Translations under genes and position numbers: made by a program
Part shown: positions 1 to 8,695 of the stretch, one piece after another
Layout: each line of letters starts with the position of its first letter
Numbering within the stretch: the first letter of the stretch is position 1
Assembly (NCBI RefSeq): GCF_014334135.1
Contig: NZ_CP060497.1
Coordinates: forward strand, 1,178,001-1,242,000
Direction of reading: 5' to 3'
Origin: Olivibacter sp. SDN3
Lineage (GTDB): Bacteria; Bacteroidota; Bacteroidia; Sphingobacteriales; Sphingobacteriaceae
DNA: 64,000 nt
The notes under the pieces: model-generated
Databases searched by the model: none
Told to the model about the DNA's origin: nothing
What the model saw: the letters and a program-made list of their open reading frames with translations, nothing else

Positions 1-60
1 GAGTTTAAAGAGGGGCAGGCCGGAACAGCAAAAGATGATGCTAAAGAAGAACAGCAATAA
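1..60 (+). CDS. C-terminal end of an upstream gene (possibly TatA)
   Basis: Nineteen codons in frame 1 followed by TAA at 58-60 form the tail of a gene that begins before the window. The residues are very hydrophilic, rich in Lys, Glu, Asp and Gln. The opening EFKEG resembles the end of the amphipathic helix and the charged tail of TatA twin-arginine translocase subunits, but this is only a resemblance. A hairpin terminator follows at 97-137, which agrees with a transcript ending here. Coding status is likely; identity is a guess. Confidence 0.5.
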   Translation, partial: EFKEGQAGTAKDDAKEEQQ

Positions 61-96
61 GGCGATCTCTTTCTTTACATACAAAAAAGAAATTTG

Positions 97-137
97 AAGC
101 CACTAAAGGACAACAAATGTTTGTTCTTTAGTGGCTT
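97..137 (+). terminator. Intrinsic terminator
   Basis: An inverted repeat pairs GCCACTAAAG and adjoining bases on the left with CTTTAGTGGC on the right (right arm about 126-135), and the right arm runs into TTTTA. It lies about 40 bases after the stop codon at 58-60 and ends that transcript before the lytic transglycosylase gene. Confidence 0.75.
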
Positions 138-316
138 TTACTCTTTAACTTTAAAAAAAAACACCGAAACATAATAATATGTAAAGGTTAAGCGTTGTTT
201 AAATTAATGTATCAACATCTAACAAGTGCTTAGCAAGCAGCATTTTAACCTTGTAAGCAAGTGTTTATAGACGTAAAAAAAATTGGTTTGAAATCAACAA
301 CCTATACTAAAAAGAC

Positions 317-1699
317 ATGATATTAAAAAAAGTATCGGCTCTTGCCGTTAGTGTATTGTTTTGTGTTCAATTAACACAGGCAAACAGTCTTTCAAATAGG
401 GACGGAAAGAATTATTCGGCTGCTGAAAAAGACAGTATAGAAAAAGAAACCGCGGTTATACGCGATCCTTCATGGCATCTCTCTCCACAGAATATCAGAA
501 AGAATTTAGACACTTTACAAACGGTCGTCCCGCTCACCTATAATAACTTTGTGCAATCTTATATCGACGCTTACACCTCACAACGTTATAAGAACCATCT
601 TTCAAAAATGATGGGTTTAGCGCAATATTATTTCCCAATATATGAACGCGTATTTGCAGAGGTTGACTTACCTACAGAAATAAAATATTTATCCATTATT
701 GAGTCGGCACTTAATCCGCATGCCGTTTCCCGCGTTGGCGCCACAGGCCCATGGCAGTTCATGTTTGCAACCGCAAAATCCTTTAACTTAAATATAGACA
801 ATTATGTCGATGAGCGGAAAGACCCGTATGCAGCTTCCTATGCCGCGGCAGCTTACCTGAAAGATGCATACGAGGAGTTTGGAGACTGGCAACTGGCAAT
901 TGCGTCCTATAATTGCGGGAAAGGAAACGTTGCACGAGCTATACAACGTTCGGGTCTAAGTAAACCAGACTTTTGGTCGATCAGAAATTACTTGCCTCGG
1001 GAAACCAGAAATTATGTCCCTGCTTATATCGCAATGACTTATGTACTGAGCAATGCCGAGGCACTTGGTCTGGCCCCCTATGCAGCAGATTTTCTCGCAG
1101 ATAAGGAAGGTACCGACGTTATTTTAATTGATAAATTCATCCCTTTAGCTGGTGTGGCAGAAGCATTGGAACTCGATCTAAACACCTTGGCAACATTAAA
1201 CCCGGCTTATAAAAAGAATATTATCAATGGCAGTCCTGATTCTCCTAAACGTTTAATTGTTCCCGCTGTAGATAAAACGGCTTATGCAAGCTTATATGCT
1301 GCGTTAAACAACCCTACAAATGCGCCAGTCCGGGTAATGACAGCATCAAACACCGATTCAAAACCCATCTATCATACTGTCCGCAGAGGAGAAAGTTTGG
1401 GCCTTATAGCGAACAAATATCGGGTAGAGATCCAAGACTTGCGGGTTTGGAACCAGTTAAAAAAGAACACTATCGTTCCCGGACAGCGATTGAAAATATC
1501 CCAACCAAATCAAAATTCCTCACAATCACCTAGAAAATCGACTGTTAATTACGTTACTTATAAAGTAAAACGAGGAGACACACTTTCAGGTATAGCCAAA
1601 AAGCATAGAGGCGCAACTGTGCAAAACATAAAAGCGATGAATAACATCAGAACGAGTTCCATTAAACCCGGAATGACATTAAAGATAAACCAACTTTAG
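317..1699 (+). CDS. mltD: Membrane-bound lytic murein transglycosylase, MltD-like, with LysM repeats
   Basis: Cleaves glycan strands of peptidoglycan in the periplasm. The 460-residue product has a signal peptide (about 1-22). A family-1 SLT domain spans about 110-230, with the catalytic Glu in IIESALNP at about residue 129 and the typical GATGPWQFM and SYNCGKGNVARA blocks. Two clear LysM peptidoglycan-binding repeats follow at about 353-396 (YHTVRRGESL) and 413-457 (YKVKRGDTL). The stretch at about 270-315 resembles a further degenerate repeat. Length and domain order fit the MltD family. It appears to be transcribed alone between two terminators. No lipobox is visible, so membrane anchoring as in E. 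coli MltD is not supported. Confidence 0.9.
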   Translation: MILKKVSALAVSVLFCVQLTQANSLSNRDGKNYSAAEKDSIEKETAVIRDPSWHLSPQNIRKNLDTLQTVVPLTYNNFVQSYIDAYTSQRYKNHLSKMMGLAQYYFPIYERVFAEVDLPTEIKYLSIIESALNPHAVSRVGATGPWQFMFATAKSFNLNIDNYVDERKDPYAASYAAAAYLKDAYEEFGDWQLAIASYNCGKGNVARAIQRSGLSKPDFWSIRNYLPRETRNYVPAYIAMTYVLSNAEALGLAPYAADFLADKEGTDVILIDKFIPLAGVAEALELDLNTLATLNPAYKKNIINGSPDSPKRLIVPAVDKTAYASLYAALNNPTNAPVRVMTASNTDSKPIYHTVRRGESLGLIANKYRVEIQDLRVWNQLKKNTIVPGQRLKISQPNQNSSQSPRKSTVNYVTYKVKRGDTLSGIAKKHRGATVQNIKAMNNIRTSSIKPGMTLKINQL

Positions 1700-1711
1700 G
1701 CTTAGAAAAGT

Positions 1712-1762
1712 AAAGCATTAGATTTTAACAGATTGGTTATTGACTGTAAAATCTAATGCTTT
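1712..1762. terminator. Terminator between convergent genes
   Basis: A perfect 16-bp inverted repeat (AAAGCATTAGATTTTA at 1712-1727 and its complement at 1747-1762) lies between the convergent transglycosylase and phosphoribosyltransferase genes. A-rich and T-rich flanks would let it work in both directions. Confidence 0.8.
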
Positions 1763-1795
1763 GTGTTTCAAGAAAAATACAAGGATTTTTTTCTA

Positions 1796-2311
1796 TTAAT
1801 GCAGGTATGTCGCGTCCCCTTCGTCTTTAAAGCCCTCTAGGGTAACCGATACATGTTCATTTAATATCGTTGACAGCTTCAATCCGGAATAATCGCTCAC
1901 CACTGGAAATTTATGATGGCTCCGGTCTATTAAAACTGCTGTGCGCATTTTCTTCAGAGGAACGTTTAGAAATACGCCTAATCCGTATGCCAATGTGCGA
2001 CCGCTGTTAAGGACGTCGTCCACTAAAACGACGACTTTATTAGCCGCATTCGAGACAGGAATATCTGTTTCTGCGGTTAAAGTAGAACTTACTTTATCTA
2101 AGGCAATTTTTATCAAGGTAACCTTTAAATCCGAGGCTATTTCTCCTAAAACACTTTTTAAACGCCCCGCCAGAACATACCCTCGTTCAGCTACTCCTGC
2201 AAGCACCAATTCCGACTCCTCAAAGTTATCTTCTAATATCTGATAAGCAATACGTGTAATTTTTTCCTTTATTTGATCCTTATTTAGAATCAACACCCTA
2301 TCTGTTGTCAT
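1796..2311 (-). CDS. Phosphoribosyltransferase family protein (PyrR-like)
   Basis: A 171-residue type I phosphoribosyltransferase. The PRPP-binding loop VVVLVDDVLNSGRT lies at about 93-106, with the paired Asp residues of the family signature. Such enzymes transfer a base to PRPP, or act as PyrR-type regulators. The length and the LAGVAERG segment recall Bacteroidetes proteins annotated as PyrR or uracil phosphoribosyltransferase. No pyrimidine gene is adjacent, so substrate and regulatory role are unknown. It starts with ATG at 2311 and stands alone, converging on the transglycosylase gene. Confidence 0.8.
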   Translation of the reverse strand: MTTDRVLILNKDQIKEKITRIAYQILEDNFEESELVLAGVAERGYVLAGRLKSVLGEIASDLKVTLIKIALDKVSSTLTAETDIPVSNAANKVVVLVDDVLNSGRTLAYGLGVFLNVPLKKMRTAVLIDRSHHKFPVVSDYSGLKLSTILNEHVSVTLEGFKDEGDATYLH

Positions 2312-2570
2312 AATATAATCTCGATTATAAAAATAGGAAATATTTAGCTATGGTAAAAATTAGTGACTGATAAACTTAATTGATTTTGTTGTACGATGGT
2401 ATATAATATAGAACGGGCTAGGTTAGTGGGTTAGGTTATATAGGAAACGGCATCTAAAATCTACAAGGTATTGATTCATATTATTTTTTCTCCAAAGACG
2501 GAAAAGAGCTTCAGTAAATTCGTTATAAAAGAACAGATAAAATGCGTGTCTTGGATTATTAGTCCAACTA

Positions 2571-3143
2571 TTAATTCAGGTGCAACACTTCGTTCTCTTC
2601 CTGGCTTTCATTATGAGCTTTCAGCATGCGTCCGCCATTAAAATAATAACGTTTCCAGTAAGCTTCCTCCAAGTTACTGATCATAACTCCCCTACTGGTA
2701 GATGCATGAGCAAATTTTTTATCACCCAAATAGACGCCTACGTGTGTGACCGATCTACTCCTTATTTTAAAAAAAACCAGATCGCCAGGCTTAAGATCAT
2801 TTTTATTTATTGGATCAACCTGCGTATAAATGTTTCGGGAGTTATTTCCAATAGATGTATTGAAAACTGTTTCATACAATTCATATGCAAATTTCGAGCA
2901 ATCAATACCTTTCTTCGTTTTACCCCCCAGACGATAAGGTGTTCCTATCCAATCATAAACAAACTGATACAGTTTAGTATTCGTGGTTGCCGATGCCGCT
3001 ACTCCCATAATCTGGGAAAAGTATTCTTTAGCTAAATTATCAGGATCTTCAGGTGAGTTGATTTTTTCAGTTGCGGTTTGTGCCTTTACTTTTAGCGACA
3101 GACCACCCAGCAGTAAACATACTACCAAAAGTTTTCTTTTCAT
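2571..3143 (-). CDS. NlpC/P60 family cell-wall hydrolase
   Basis: Secreted gamma-D-glutamyl/L-diamino-acid type endopeptidase acting on peptidoglycan stem peptides. Counting from the ATG at 3143, the 190-residue protein has a signal peptide (MKRKLLVVCLLLGG, ending at KAQ) and one NlpC/P60 domain. The nucleophile Cys is in IDCSKFAYELY (about 82), the first His in THVGVYLG (about 134) and the second in FAHAS (about 146). A start 30 bases upstream at 3173 is open, but it would put ten polar residues before the signal peptide, so 3143 is preferred. A good promoter lies at 3266-3296. Length and motifs match single-domain Bacteroidetes hydrolases related to Spr. Confidence 0.9.
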   Translation of the reverse strand: MKRKLLVVCLLLGGLSLKVKAQTATEKINSPEDPDNLAKEYFSQIMGVAASATTNTKLYQFVYDWIGTPYRLGGKTKKGIDCSKFAYELYETVFNTSIGNNSRNIYTQVDPINKNDLKPGDLVFFKIRSRSVTHVGVYLGDKKFAHASTSRGVMISNLEEAYWKRYYFNGGRMLKAHNESQEENEVLHLN

Positions 3144-3265
3144 TCGAGTCAATTTACTTTTTGGAACCAGCATTGTTACTTTTATTAATGCTATATCCTG
3201 ATAAAGTTAATAAAATGCGTATTTAGCGTAAAGTTTTAATCATATGCAACTGGTAGGTTGAGAGA

Positions 3266-3296
3266 CAAAACTAAAGTAAAAGTTTTAGTTTGTCAA
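3266..3296 (-). promoter_or_regulatory. Bacteroidetes-type promoter for the NlpC/P60 gene
   Basis: Read on the minus strand, TTG (3296-3294), a 20-base spacer and TAGTTTTG (3273-3266) match the Bacteroidetes consensus TTG-N19-21-TAnnTTTG. Transcription would start near 3260 and leave a leader of about 115 bases. The rest of the divergent stretch 3144-3475 is AT-rich. It also holds TAGATTTG at 3434-3441, a possible -7 element for pdhA without a clear -33 partner. Confidence 0.6.
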
Positions 3297-3475
3297 AAAA
3301 ACTAAACATATTTTTAACTTTTCCTTGACAAATGTACTATTTAGCATACAGTCTTACATGGCATTTGGCCCAAAATATGAATAAATAATGTACTTTCTGC
3401 CCCTTTCATTCTGTGAATATCACAACAATTGATTAGATTTGCCTTCCAGTAAATCAAGTACACGAACAGAAAGCA

Positions 3476-4471
3476 ATGAGTTCAACAGCAATTACAAAAG
3501 AAACATATTTAGAGTGGTATAAGTCGATGTTACTTATGCGTAAGTTTGAAGAAAAAGCAGGCCAACTTTATGGTCAACAAAAAATTAGAGGTTTTTGTCA
3601 TCTATATATAGGCCAGGAGGCTGTTGTAGCTGGGGCGATGTCTGTATTACGCAAAGAAGATTCTATGATAACCGCTTACCGTGATCATGCTCATGCGATT
3701 GCCAAAGGTATGGACCCGAATGCTGCTATGGCAGAATTGTTCGGTAAAGTAACAGGTTGTTCCAAAGGTAAAGGTGGATCTATGCACTTTTTCGATAAGG
3801 AAAACAACTTTGCCGGGGGCCACGGTATTGTTGGGGGTCAGATTCCGCTAGGAGCCGGACTTGCATTTGCTGAGAAATACAATGGCACCGACAATGTTTG
3901 CGTCTGTTATATGGGGGACGGTGCTGTGCGTCAAGGTTCTTTAAATGAAACATTCAATATGGCCATGTTGTGGAAGTTACCTGTAGTGTTTGTCTGTGAG
4001 AACAACGGATACGCCATGGGTACTTCAGTAAAACGCACCACCAACATGATTGATATTTACAAAATGGGCTTAGGCTTCGATATGCCATGCGCACCTGTAG
4101 ACGGCATGGATGTGGTGGCTGTGCACAATGCGATGGATGAAGCGGTAGAGCGAGCGCGTACAGGTGAAGGCCCTACCTTTCTGGAAATCCGCACGTACCG
4201 CTACAAAGGGCACTCGATGTCTGACCCAGCAAAATACCGCACTAAAGAGGAACTTGAACAATATAAGGAACGCGACCCAATTGCAGCAGTTAAGCATGCC
4301 ATTTTAGAGAACAAGTATGCAGATGAGAAATGGTTTGAGCAAGAAGAAGCCGAGATTAAACGTATAGTAGATGAAGCGGTAAAATTTGCTGAAGCGTCTG
4401 ATTATCCAAAAGCCGAAGAGCTCTACACAGATGTATACGTACAAGATGATTATCCTTATGTAGTGGATTAA
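3476..4471 (+). CDS. pdhA: Pyruvate dehydrogenase E1 component, alpha subunit
   Basis: Thiamine-diphosphate-dependent decarboxylation of pyruvate in the pyruvate dehydrogenase complex. The 331-residue protein shows YRDHAHA (about 68-74), the ThDP motif opening with GDG (about 147) and closing with ENN (about 175-177), and YRYKGHSMSDPAKYR near residue 240, all typical of E1-alpha. E2 follows on the same strand after 55 bases, so the two are probably co-transcribed. The beta subunit that should pair with it is not in the window. Confidence 0.95.
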   Translation: MSSTAITKETYLEWYKSMLLMRKFEEKAGQLYGQQKIRGFCHLYIGQEAVVAGAMSVLRKEDSMITAYRDHAHAIAKGMDPNAAMAELFGKVTGCSKGKGGSMHFFDKENNFAGGHGIVGGQIPLGAGLAFAEKYNGTDNVCVCYMGDGAVRQGSLNETFNMAMLWKLPVVFVCENNGYAMGTSVKRTTNMIDIYKMGLGFDMPCAPVDGMDVVAVHNAMDEAVERARTGEGPTFLEIRTYRYKGHSMSDPAKYRTKEELEQYKERDPIAAVKHAILENKYADEKWFEQEEAEIKRIVDEAVKFAEASDYPKAEELYTDVYVQDDYPYVVD

Positions 4472-4526
4472 ACTACACAATCAAAACATTAATTTTAATT
4501 GATAATATATAACCCAAAATAATATT

Positions 4527-6170
4527 ATGGCTGAAGTAGTTCGAATGCCTAAAATGAGTGACACCATGACCGAAGGTGTTATTGCTAAATGGCATAAAAA
4601 GGTAGGCGATAAAGTTAGTTCAGGCGATTTAGTTGCTGAGGTGGAAACAGACAAGGCTACCATGGATTTTGAATCCTATCAGGAAGGTACGTTGTTATAC
4701 ATAGGCCCTAAAGAAGGTGAAGCCGTACCTGTTGATGCTGTGATTGCTGTATTAGGAGAAGAAGGCGAAGACTATAAGGCACTGCTAGAAGGCGGAAACG
4801 ATAAGGCATCCGACAACGACCAGACAGAAAATACCGATAAAGAAGAGACGTCGCCGGAAGACGACGATGATAGTGTCACTGCGGAATCTTTAGGCGCTAC
4901 GGTTATTACCATGCCACTTCTAAGCGACACCATGACAGAGGGGGTGATCGCAGAATGGAACTTCAAAGTAGGCGATAAAATTAAAAGTGATGATGTGATT
5001 GCTGATGTAGAAACAGATAAGGCCACTATGGAGGTAACTGCTTATGCTGAAGGCACACTATTACATATTGGCGTAGAGAAAGGGCAGGCCGCCAAGGTGA
5101 ACGATATTATAGCTATCGTAGGAGAGGAAGGCACCGATATCACTCCTTTACTCAAAAAGAAGAGCAGTAAGCCTGCTCAAAAAGAAAAAGAAGAGCCTGC
5201 TCAAGAAAACGAGGCGGCTCCTGTAGAAACTTCAGCTGCAAGCAAGGCACAAGAAGGCGGTGATGCTACCGATTCAAGAGTAAAAGCCTCTCCTCTTGCT
5301 AGAAAAATAGCAAAAGAAAAAGGAATAGACATTAGCGAAATTAAAGGATCTGCAGAAAACGGCAGAATCATTAAGAAAGATGTAGAGGCTTACACGCCGG
5401 CATCGAAAGCCGAGGTTTCCGCCGCAGCTGCAGTAACTACGGACAAGGGCTCTACTGCCGCAGTCACCATACCGCAGTTCATTGGGGAAGAAAGTTATAC
5501 TGAAAAGCCTGTAACGCAAATGCGTAAAACTATTGCCAAGCGCCTTTCAGAGAGCCTCTTTACTGCTCCGCATTTCTACGTAACTGTAAAGGTTGATATG
5601 GATAGTGCCATAGCTGCCAGAGCAAAAATTAACGAAGTAGCTCCGGTAAAAGTTTCTTTTAACGATATCGTTATCAAGGCCGTCGCTGTAGCATTAAAGC
5701 AACATCCCAACGTTAACTCCTCATGGCTGGGAGATAAAATACGCTACAATGAACACGTAAATATAGGTGTGGCCATAGCGGTAGACGAAGGTCTTTTAGT
5801 TCCTGTCGTGCGTTTTGCCGATGGTAAAACATTGTCGCATATTTCAGCAGAAGTTAAAGACTATGCTCAACGTGCCAAAGCCAAAAAATTGCAACCTAAA
5901 GATTGGGAAGGGTCTACCTTTACTGTATCAAACCTGGGTATGTTTGGTGTAGACGAGTTTACCGCGATTATTAATCCGCCAGACGCATGTATTTTAGCTG
6001 TTGGAGGTATACAACAAGTACCAGTGGTTAAAAATGGTGCAATTGTCCCTGGTAATGTAATGAAATTGACGCTAAGCTGCGACCATCGTGTGGTTGACGG
6101 CGCTACGGGTGCCGCTTTCTTACAAACAGTTAAATCACTGTTGGAAGAACCCGTGAGACTACTTGTTTAA
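4527..6170 (+). CDS. pdhC: Dihydrolipoamide acetyltransferase, E2 of pyruvate dehydrogenase
   Basis: Transfers acetyl groups from lipoamide to CoA and forms the core of the complex. The 547 residues contain two lipoyl domains (about 1-80 and 125-205), each with the lipoylated Lys in ETDKATM (Lys43 and Lys165). These are followed by an Ala/Glu/Pro-rich linker, a peripheral-subunit-binding domain (about 253-289, ASPLARKIAKEKGID) and the catalytic domain (about 320-547) with the active-site His in SCDHRVVDG. The near-identical lipoyl domains suggest internal duplication. It follows pdhA closely and ends at a strong terminator. Confidence 0.95.
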   Translation: MAEVVRMPKMSDTMTEGVIAKWHKKVGDKVSSGDLVAEVETDKATMDFESYQEGTLLYIGPKEGEAVPVDAVIAVLGEEGEDYKALLEGGNDKASDNDQTENTDKEETSPEDDDDSVTAESLGATVITMPLLSDTMTEGVIAEWNFKVGDKIKSDDVIADVETDKATMEVTAYAEGTLLHIGVEKGQAAKVNDIIAIVGEEGTDITPLLKKKSSKPAQKEKEEPAQENEAAPVETSAASKAQEGGDATDSRVKASPLARKIAKEKGIDISEIKGSAENGRIIKKDVEAYTPASKAEVSAAAAVTTDKGSTAAVTIPQFIGEESYTEKPVTQMRKTIAKRLSESLFTAPHFYVTVKVDMDSAIAARAKINEVAPVKVSFNDIVIKAVAVALKQHPNVNSSWLGDKIRYNEHVNIGVAIAVDEGLLVPVVRFADGKTLSHISAEVKDYAQRAKAKKLQPKDWEGSTFTVSNLGMFGVDEFTAIINPPDACILAVGGIQQVPVVKNGAIVPGNVMKLTLSCDHRVVDGATGAAFLQTVKSLLEEPVRLLV

Positions 6171-6191
6171 AAATGCTTATCAAAGGCATAA

Positions 6192-6230
6192 CGAAAAAGG
6201 CATCCGCTCCCTGAGTGGATGCCTTTTTCG
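6192..6230. terminator. Terminator after the pdh operon
   Basis: A 17-bp inverted repeat with one G-T wobble, CGAAAAAGGCATCCGCT against AGTGGATGCCTTTTTCG, has a 5-base loop and T-rich right arm. It starts 21 bases after the E2 stop codon. Confidence 0.9.
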
Positions 6231-6311
6231 ATTGGAAAACACTAATATAACAGAAAAGTCACACATATTTTCCCTTTTAATTACGAAGTTTGAACCAACA
6301 AAATTATTCAT

Positions 6312-7967
6312 ATGAACCTTAGACACCTTTTAATCTTATGCTATTGCTTCGGTATATTCGTTAGCCAAGCGAAAACCAACGAAACGGAACATGTAGAACG
6401 TCCCAAGCTCATGGTGGGTATTATGGTAGATCAGATGCGGTGGGATTACCTGTATCGGTATTTCGACAGGTATTCTGACGGAGGATTTAAACGGCTATTA
6501 AATCAAGGCTATACTTGTGAGAACACCTATATAAACTATATTCCGACTGTTACCGCTATCGGACACAGCTCCGTTTATACAGGTTCGACCCCAGCTATTC
6601 ACGGCATGGCTGGAAATGATTTCATCATACAGGCCACCGGACAGCAGATGTATTGTGCACAAGACGACGAAGTAAGTGGTCTCGGGGTTGCCGCAGACAA
6701 TAAAGCCGGCAAGATGTCGCCAAAGAATCTACTTGCGTCGACGATTACCGACGAACTGAAGTTAGCAACTAATTTTCGATCTAAAGTGATTGGAATTGCT
6801 ATCAAAGATAGAGGAGGCATTCTCCCCGCAGGTCACTTTGCAGACGCCGCTTATTGGTTCAATAATGGAAACTGGATCAGTAGCACCTACTACATGGACA
6901 AACTACCTCAATGGGTAGTAGACTTCAACAACCAACAGCTTGCAGAAAAATACCTAAAGCAAGATTGGAATACGCTGTATCCCATTGAAACCTATAAACA
7001 GAGTATCGCTGATGATAATCCTTACGAAGGTAAATTCAAGGGAACGGAAAAGGCTACTTTTCCTATTAAAACTTCACAGCTCATGAAGGAAAATGGATTA
7101 GGACTGGTCAGTTCTACACCTTATGGCAATACCTTGACACTTGACCTGGCAAAAGCGGCTATCAACCATGAGCAGATGGGAAAAAACTCAGAAGGCGTTA
7201 CAGACTTTTTAGCGGTCAGCCTGTCATCACCTGACTACATCGGGCACCAGTTTAGCGTAAACTCGGTTGAAGTTGAAGACAACTATTTACGCTTGGATAA
7301 GGATCTGGAAGATTTTTTCCGTTATCTCGATGCTGAAATTGGCGAAGGTCAATATACCATCTTTTTGACCGCCGACCATGGAGCGGCACACAACCCGCAA
7401 TTTTTTATGGACCAAAAGGGAAATGGGGGCTACTTCAATGGAAAAGCGGCGCAACAAGGCTTGAATGAACGATTAAGTCAAAAGTTTGGTGAAGAAAAAA
7501 TTGTTATCAGTCTTGCTAACTATCAAGTACATTTAGACAATCAATTAATTAAGGAAAAGGCCTTGGATGAGTCGGCAATCAGAATAGAAGCCGTGAAATA
7601 CCTCCGCGACCTGGACGGCGTTGCGTTTGCTACCGAAATGGACAAAGCAGCTGATGCTGCTATCCCGGAAAGAATTAAAGAGCGCATTATCAATGGTTAT
7701 AACTACAAAAGAAGTGGTGCTATACAAATAGTTTTAGAACCTCAATGGTTCAGTGGAAGCCCCGGGTCTACGGGAACAACGCACGGCACCTGGAATCCTT
7801 ATGACTCGCATATTCCTCTGGTTTGGATGGGATGGGGTATCAAACAAGGAGCAACCAACCGTGTCACAAATATGACAGACATTGCAGCCACCGTAGCCGG
7901 CCTCTTACATATCCAAGAGCCCAATGGTTGCATAGGCTCTCCTATTGTCGAAGTGTTAAATCAATAA
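6312..7967 (+). CDS. pafA: Alkaline phosphatase PafA-like, secreted
   Basis: Periplasmic phosphate-monoester hydrolase of the alkaline phosphatase superfamily, needing two zinc ions. The 551-residue protein has a signal peptide (about 1-20). The metal ligand Asp40 lies in GIMVDQMRW. The nucleophile Thr79 is in YIPTVTAIGHSSVYTG, and an Asn follows in MAGNDF (about 102). Lys165 and Arg167 are in IKDRGG, matching the Lys/Arg pair that separates PafA from E. coli PhoA. Further metal ligands appear in LTADHGAAH and in the late GTTHGTW block. The gene stands alone. A phosphodiesterase of the same superfamily is the main alternative, but the Lys-x-Arg pair argues for PafA. Confidence 0.85.
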   Translation: MNLRHLLILCYCFGIFVSQAKTNETEHVERPKLMVGIMVDQMRWDYLYRYFDRYSDGGFKRLLNQGYTCENTYINYIPTVTAIGHSSVYTGSTPAIHGMAGNDFIIQATGQQMYCAQDDEVSGLGVAADNKAGKMSPKNLLASTITDELKLATNFRSKVIGIAIKDRGGILPAGHFADAAYWFNNGNWISSTYYMDKLPQWVVDFNNQQLAEKYLKQDWNTLYPIETYKQSIADDNPYEGKFKGTEKATFPIKTSQLMKENGLGLVSSTPYGNTLTLDLAKAAINHEQMGKNSEGVTDFLAVSLSSPDYIGHQFSVNSVEVEDNYLRLDKDLEDFFRYLDAEIGEGQYTIFLTADHGAAHNPQFFMDQKGNGGYFNGKAAQQGLNERLSQKFGEEKIVISLANYQVHLDNQLIKEKALDESAIRIEAVKYLRDLDGVAFATEMDKAADAAIPERIKERIINGYNYKRSGAIQIVLEPQWFSGSPGSTGTTHGTWNPYDSHIPLVWMGWGIKQGATNRVTNMTDIAATVAGLLHIQEPNGCIGSPIVEVLNQ

Positions 7968-7986
7968 AGAAATAGCACTATTGACC

Positions 7987-8033
7987 GAAACTAATGTGCT
8001 GATTCGAGCGGTAACAATTGGCACATTAGTTTC
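7987..8033. terminator. Perfect 13-bp inverted repeat after the phosphatase gene
   Basis: GAAACTAATGTGC at 7987-7999 is mirrored exactly at 8021-8033 with a 21-base loop. It starts 19 bases after the phosphatase stop. There is only a short T run, so termination is likely but not certain. Confidence 0.5.
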
Positions 8034-8113
8034 TTCAAGCTACCGTCAACCGGAAGACCATACCCTATTTGGCTATTCATATAATAGCAAATCAATACAA
8101 AACTGTTCGAAAA

Positions 8114-8686
8114 ATGTCATCCCATCACGTCGTAAAAGAGAAGCAGGAGCCTGCACTTATTGTTGATAACATCGATGTTATCAATCGATTTCATTTAGAA
8201 CAATTACTTGAATGGACGCCGACGGTACTCACGAACAATCGAAGTGCTCTTAAATTAATGCGTGACGGCACAAAGGTAGATATTGTTTTTACCACGGAAG
8301 AAATACAATCGATGCAAGATGGCGTGGAATTCGTTCCACTAAAAGATCAAGAATTTATGGAAGCCGCGCTATGCTACCTTGTTAAGAAAGAGTACCCCGC
8401 AGCAAATCTCATTTCAGGTAATGTTGATTTGAACGGAATAGCATTTTTTTTAGATAAGATCAATTTGGTAATTATTCATCACAATAAAAAGACATTTCCC
8501 ATAAAAACAGGTTTCAAAAAATGGCAAACTCAGGGTGAAATTATTGAGTTTAACTATGAAGAAATTCCAGTAAACACCTCAGGTCTCAAAAAACTCGATC
8601 ATAAGCGTTTTCAAACTACCAGAGATGGCTTTTACGAAATCTTTTTCGACGATAGTCGCTACCTATTTATCACAGAAAACCTATAG
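8114..8686 (+). CDS. Thiamine pyrophosphokinase-like protein
   Basis: From the ATG at 8114 the product has 190 residues and begins MSSHHVVKEKQEPALIV, a start I associate with Bacteroidetes proteins annotated as thiamine pyrophosphokinase. The N-terminal half looks like the nucleotide-binding Rossmann-like part (TVLTNNRSALKLMRDGTKVDIVF at about 36-58, the longest motif split here only for position). The C-terminal half is beta-rich, as in the thiamin-binding domain. Catalytic residues cannot be confirmed by eye. An in-frame start at 8069 would add 15 residues. If correct it makes the ThDP used by the pyruvate dehydrogenase E1 encoded nearby, but co-regulation is not shown. Confidence 0.55.
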   Translation: MSSHHVVKEKQEPALIVDNIDVINRFHLEQLLEWTPTVLTNNRSALKLMRDGTKVDIVFTTEEIQSMQDGVEFVPLKDQEFMEAALCYLVKKEYPAANLISGNVDLNGIAFFLDKINLVIIHHNKKTFPIKTGFKKWQTQGEIIEFNYEEIPVNTSGLKKLDHKRFQTTRDGFYEIFFDDSRYLFITENL

Positions 8687-8695
8687 CCAGCGTTT

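Noticed and set aside
2580-3035. 151-codon plus-strand frame over the NlpC/P60 gene.
   Set aside because: It is antisense to a clear hydrolase domain and rich in Phe, Ile and Cys, as expected of a shadow frame.
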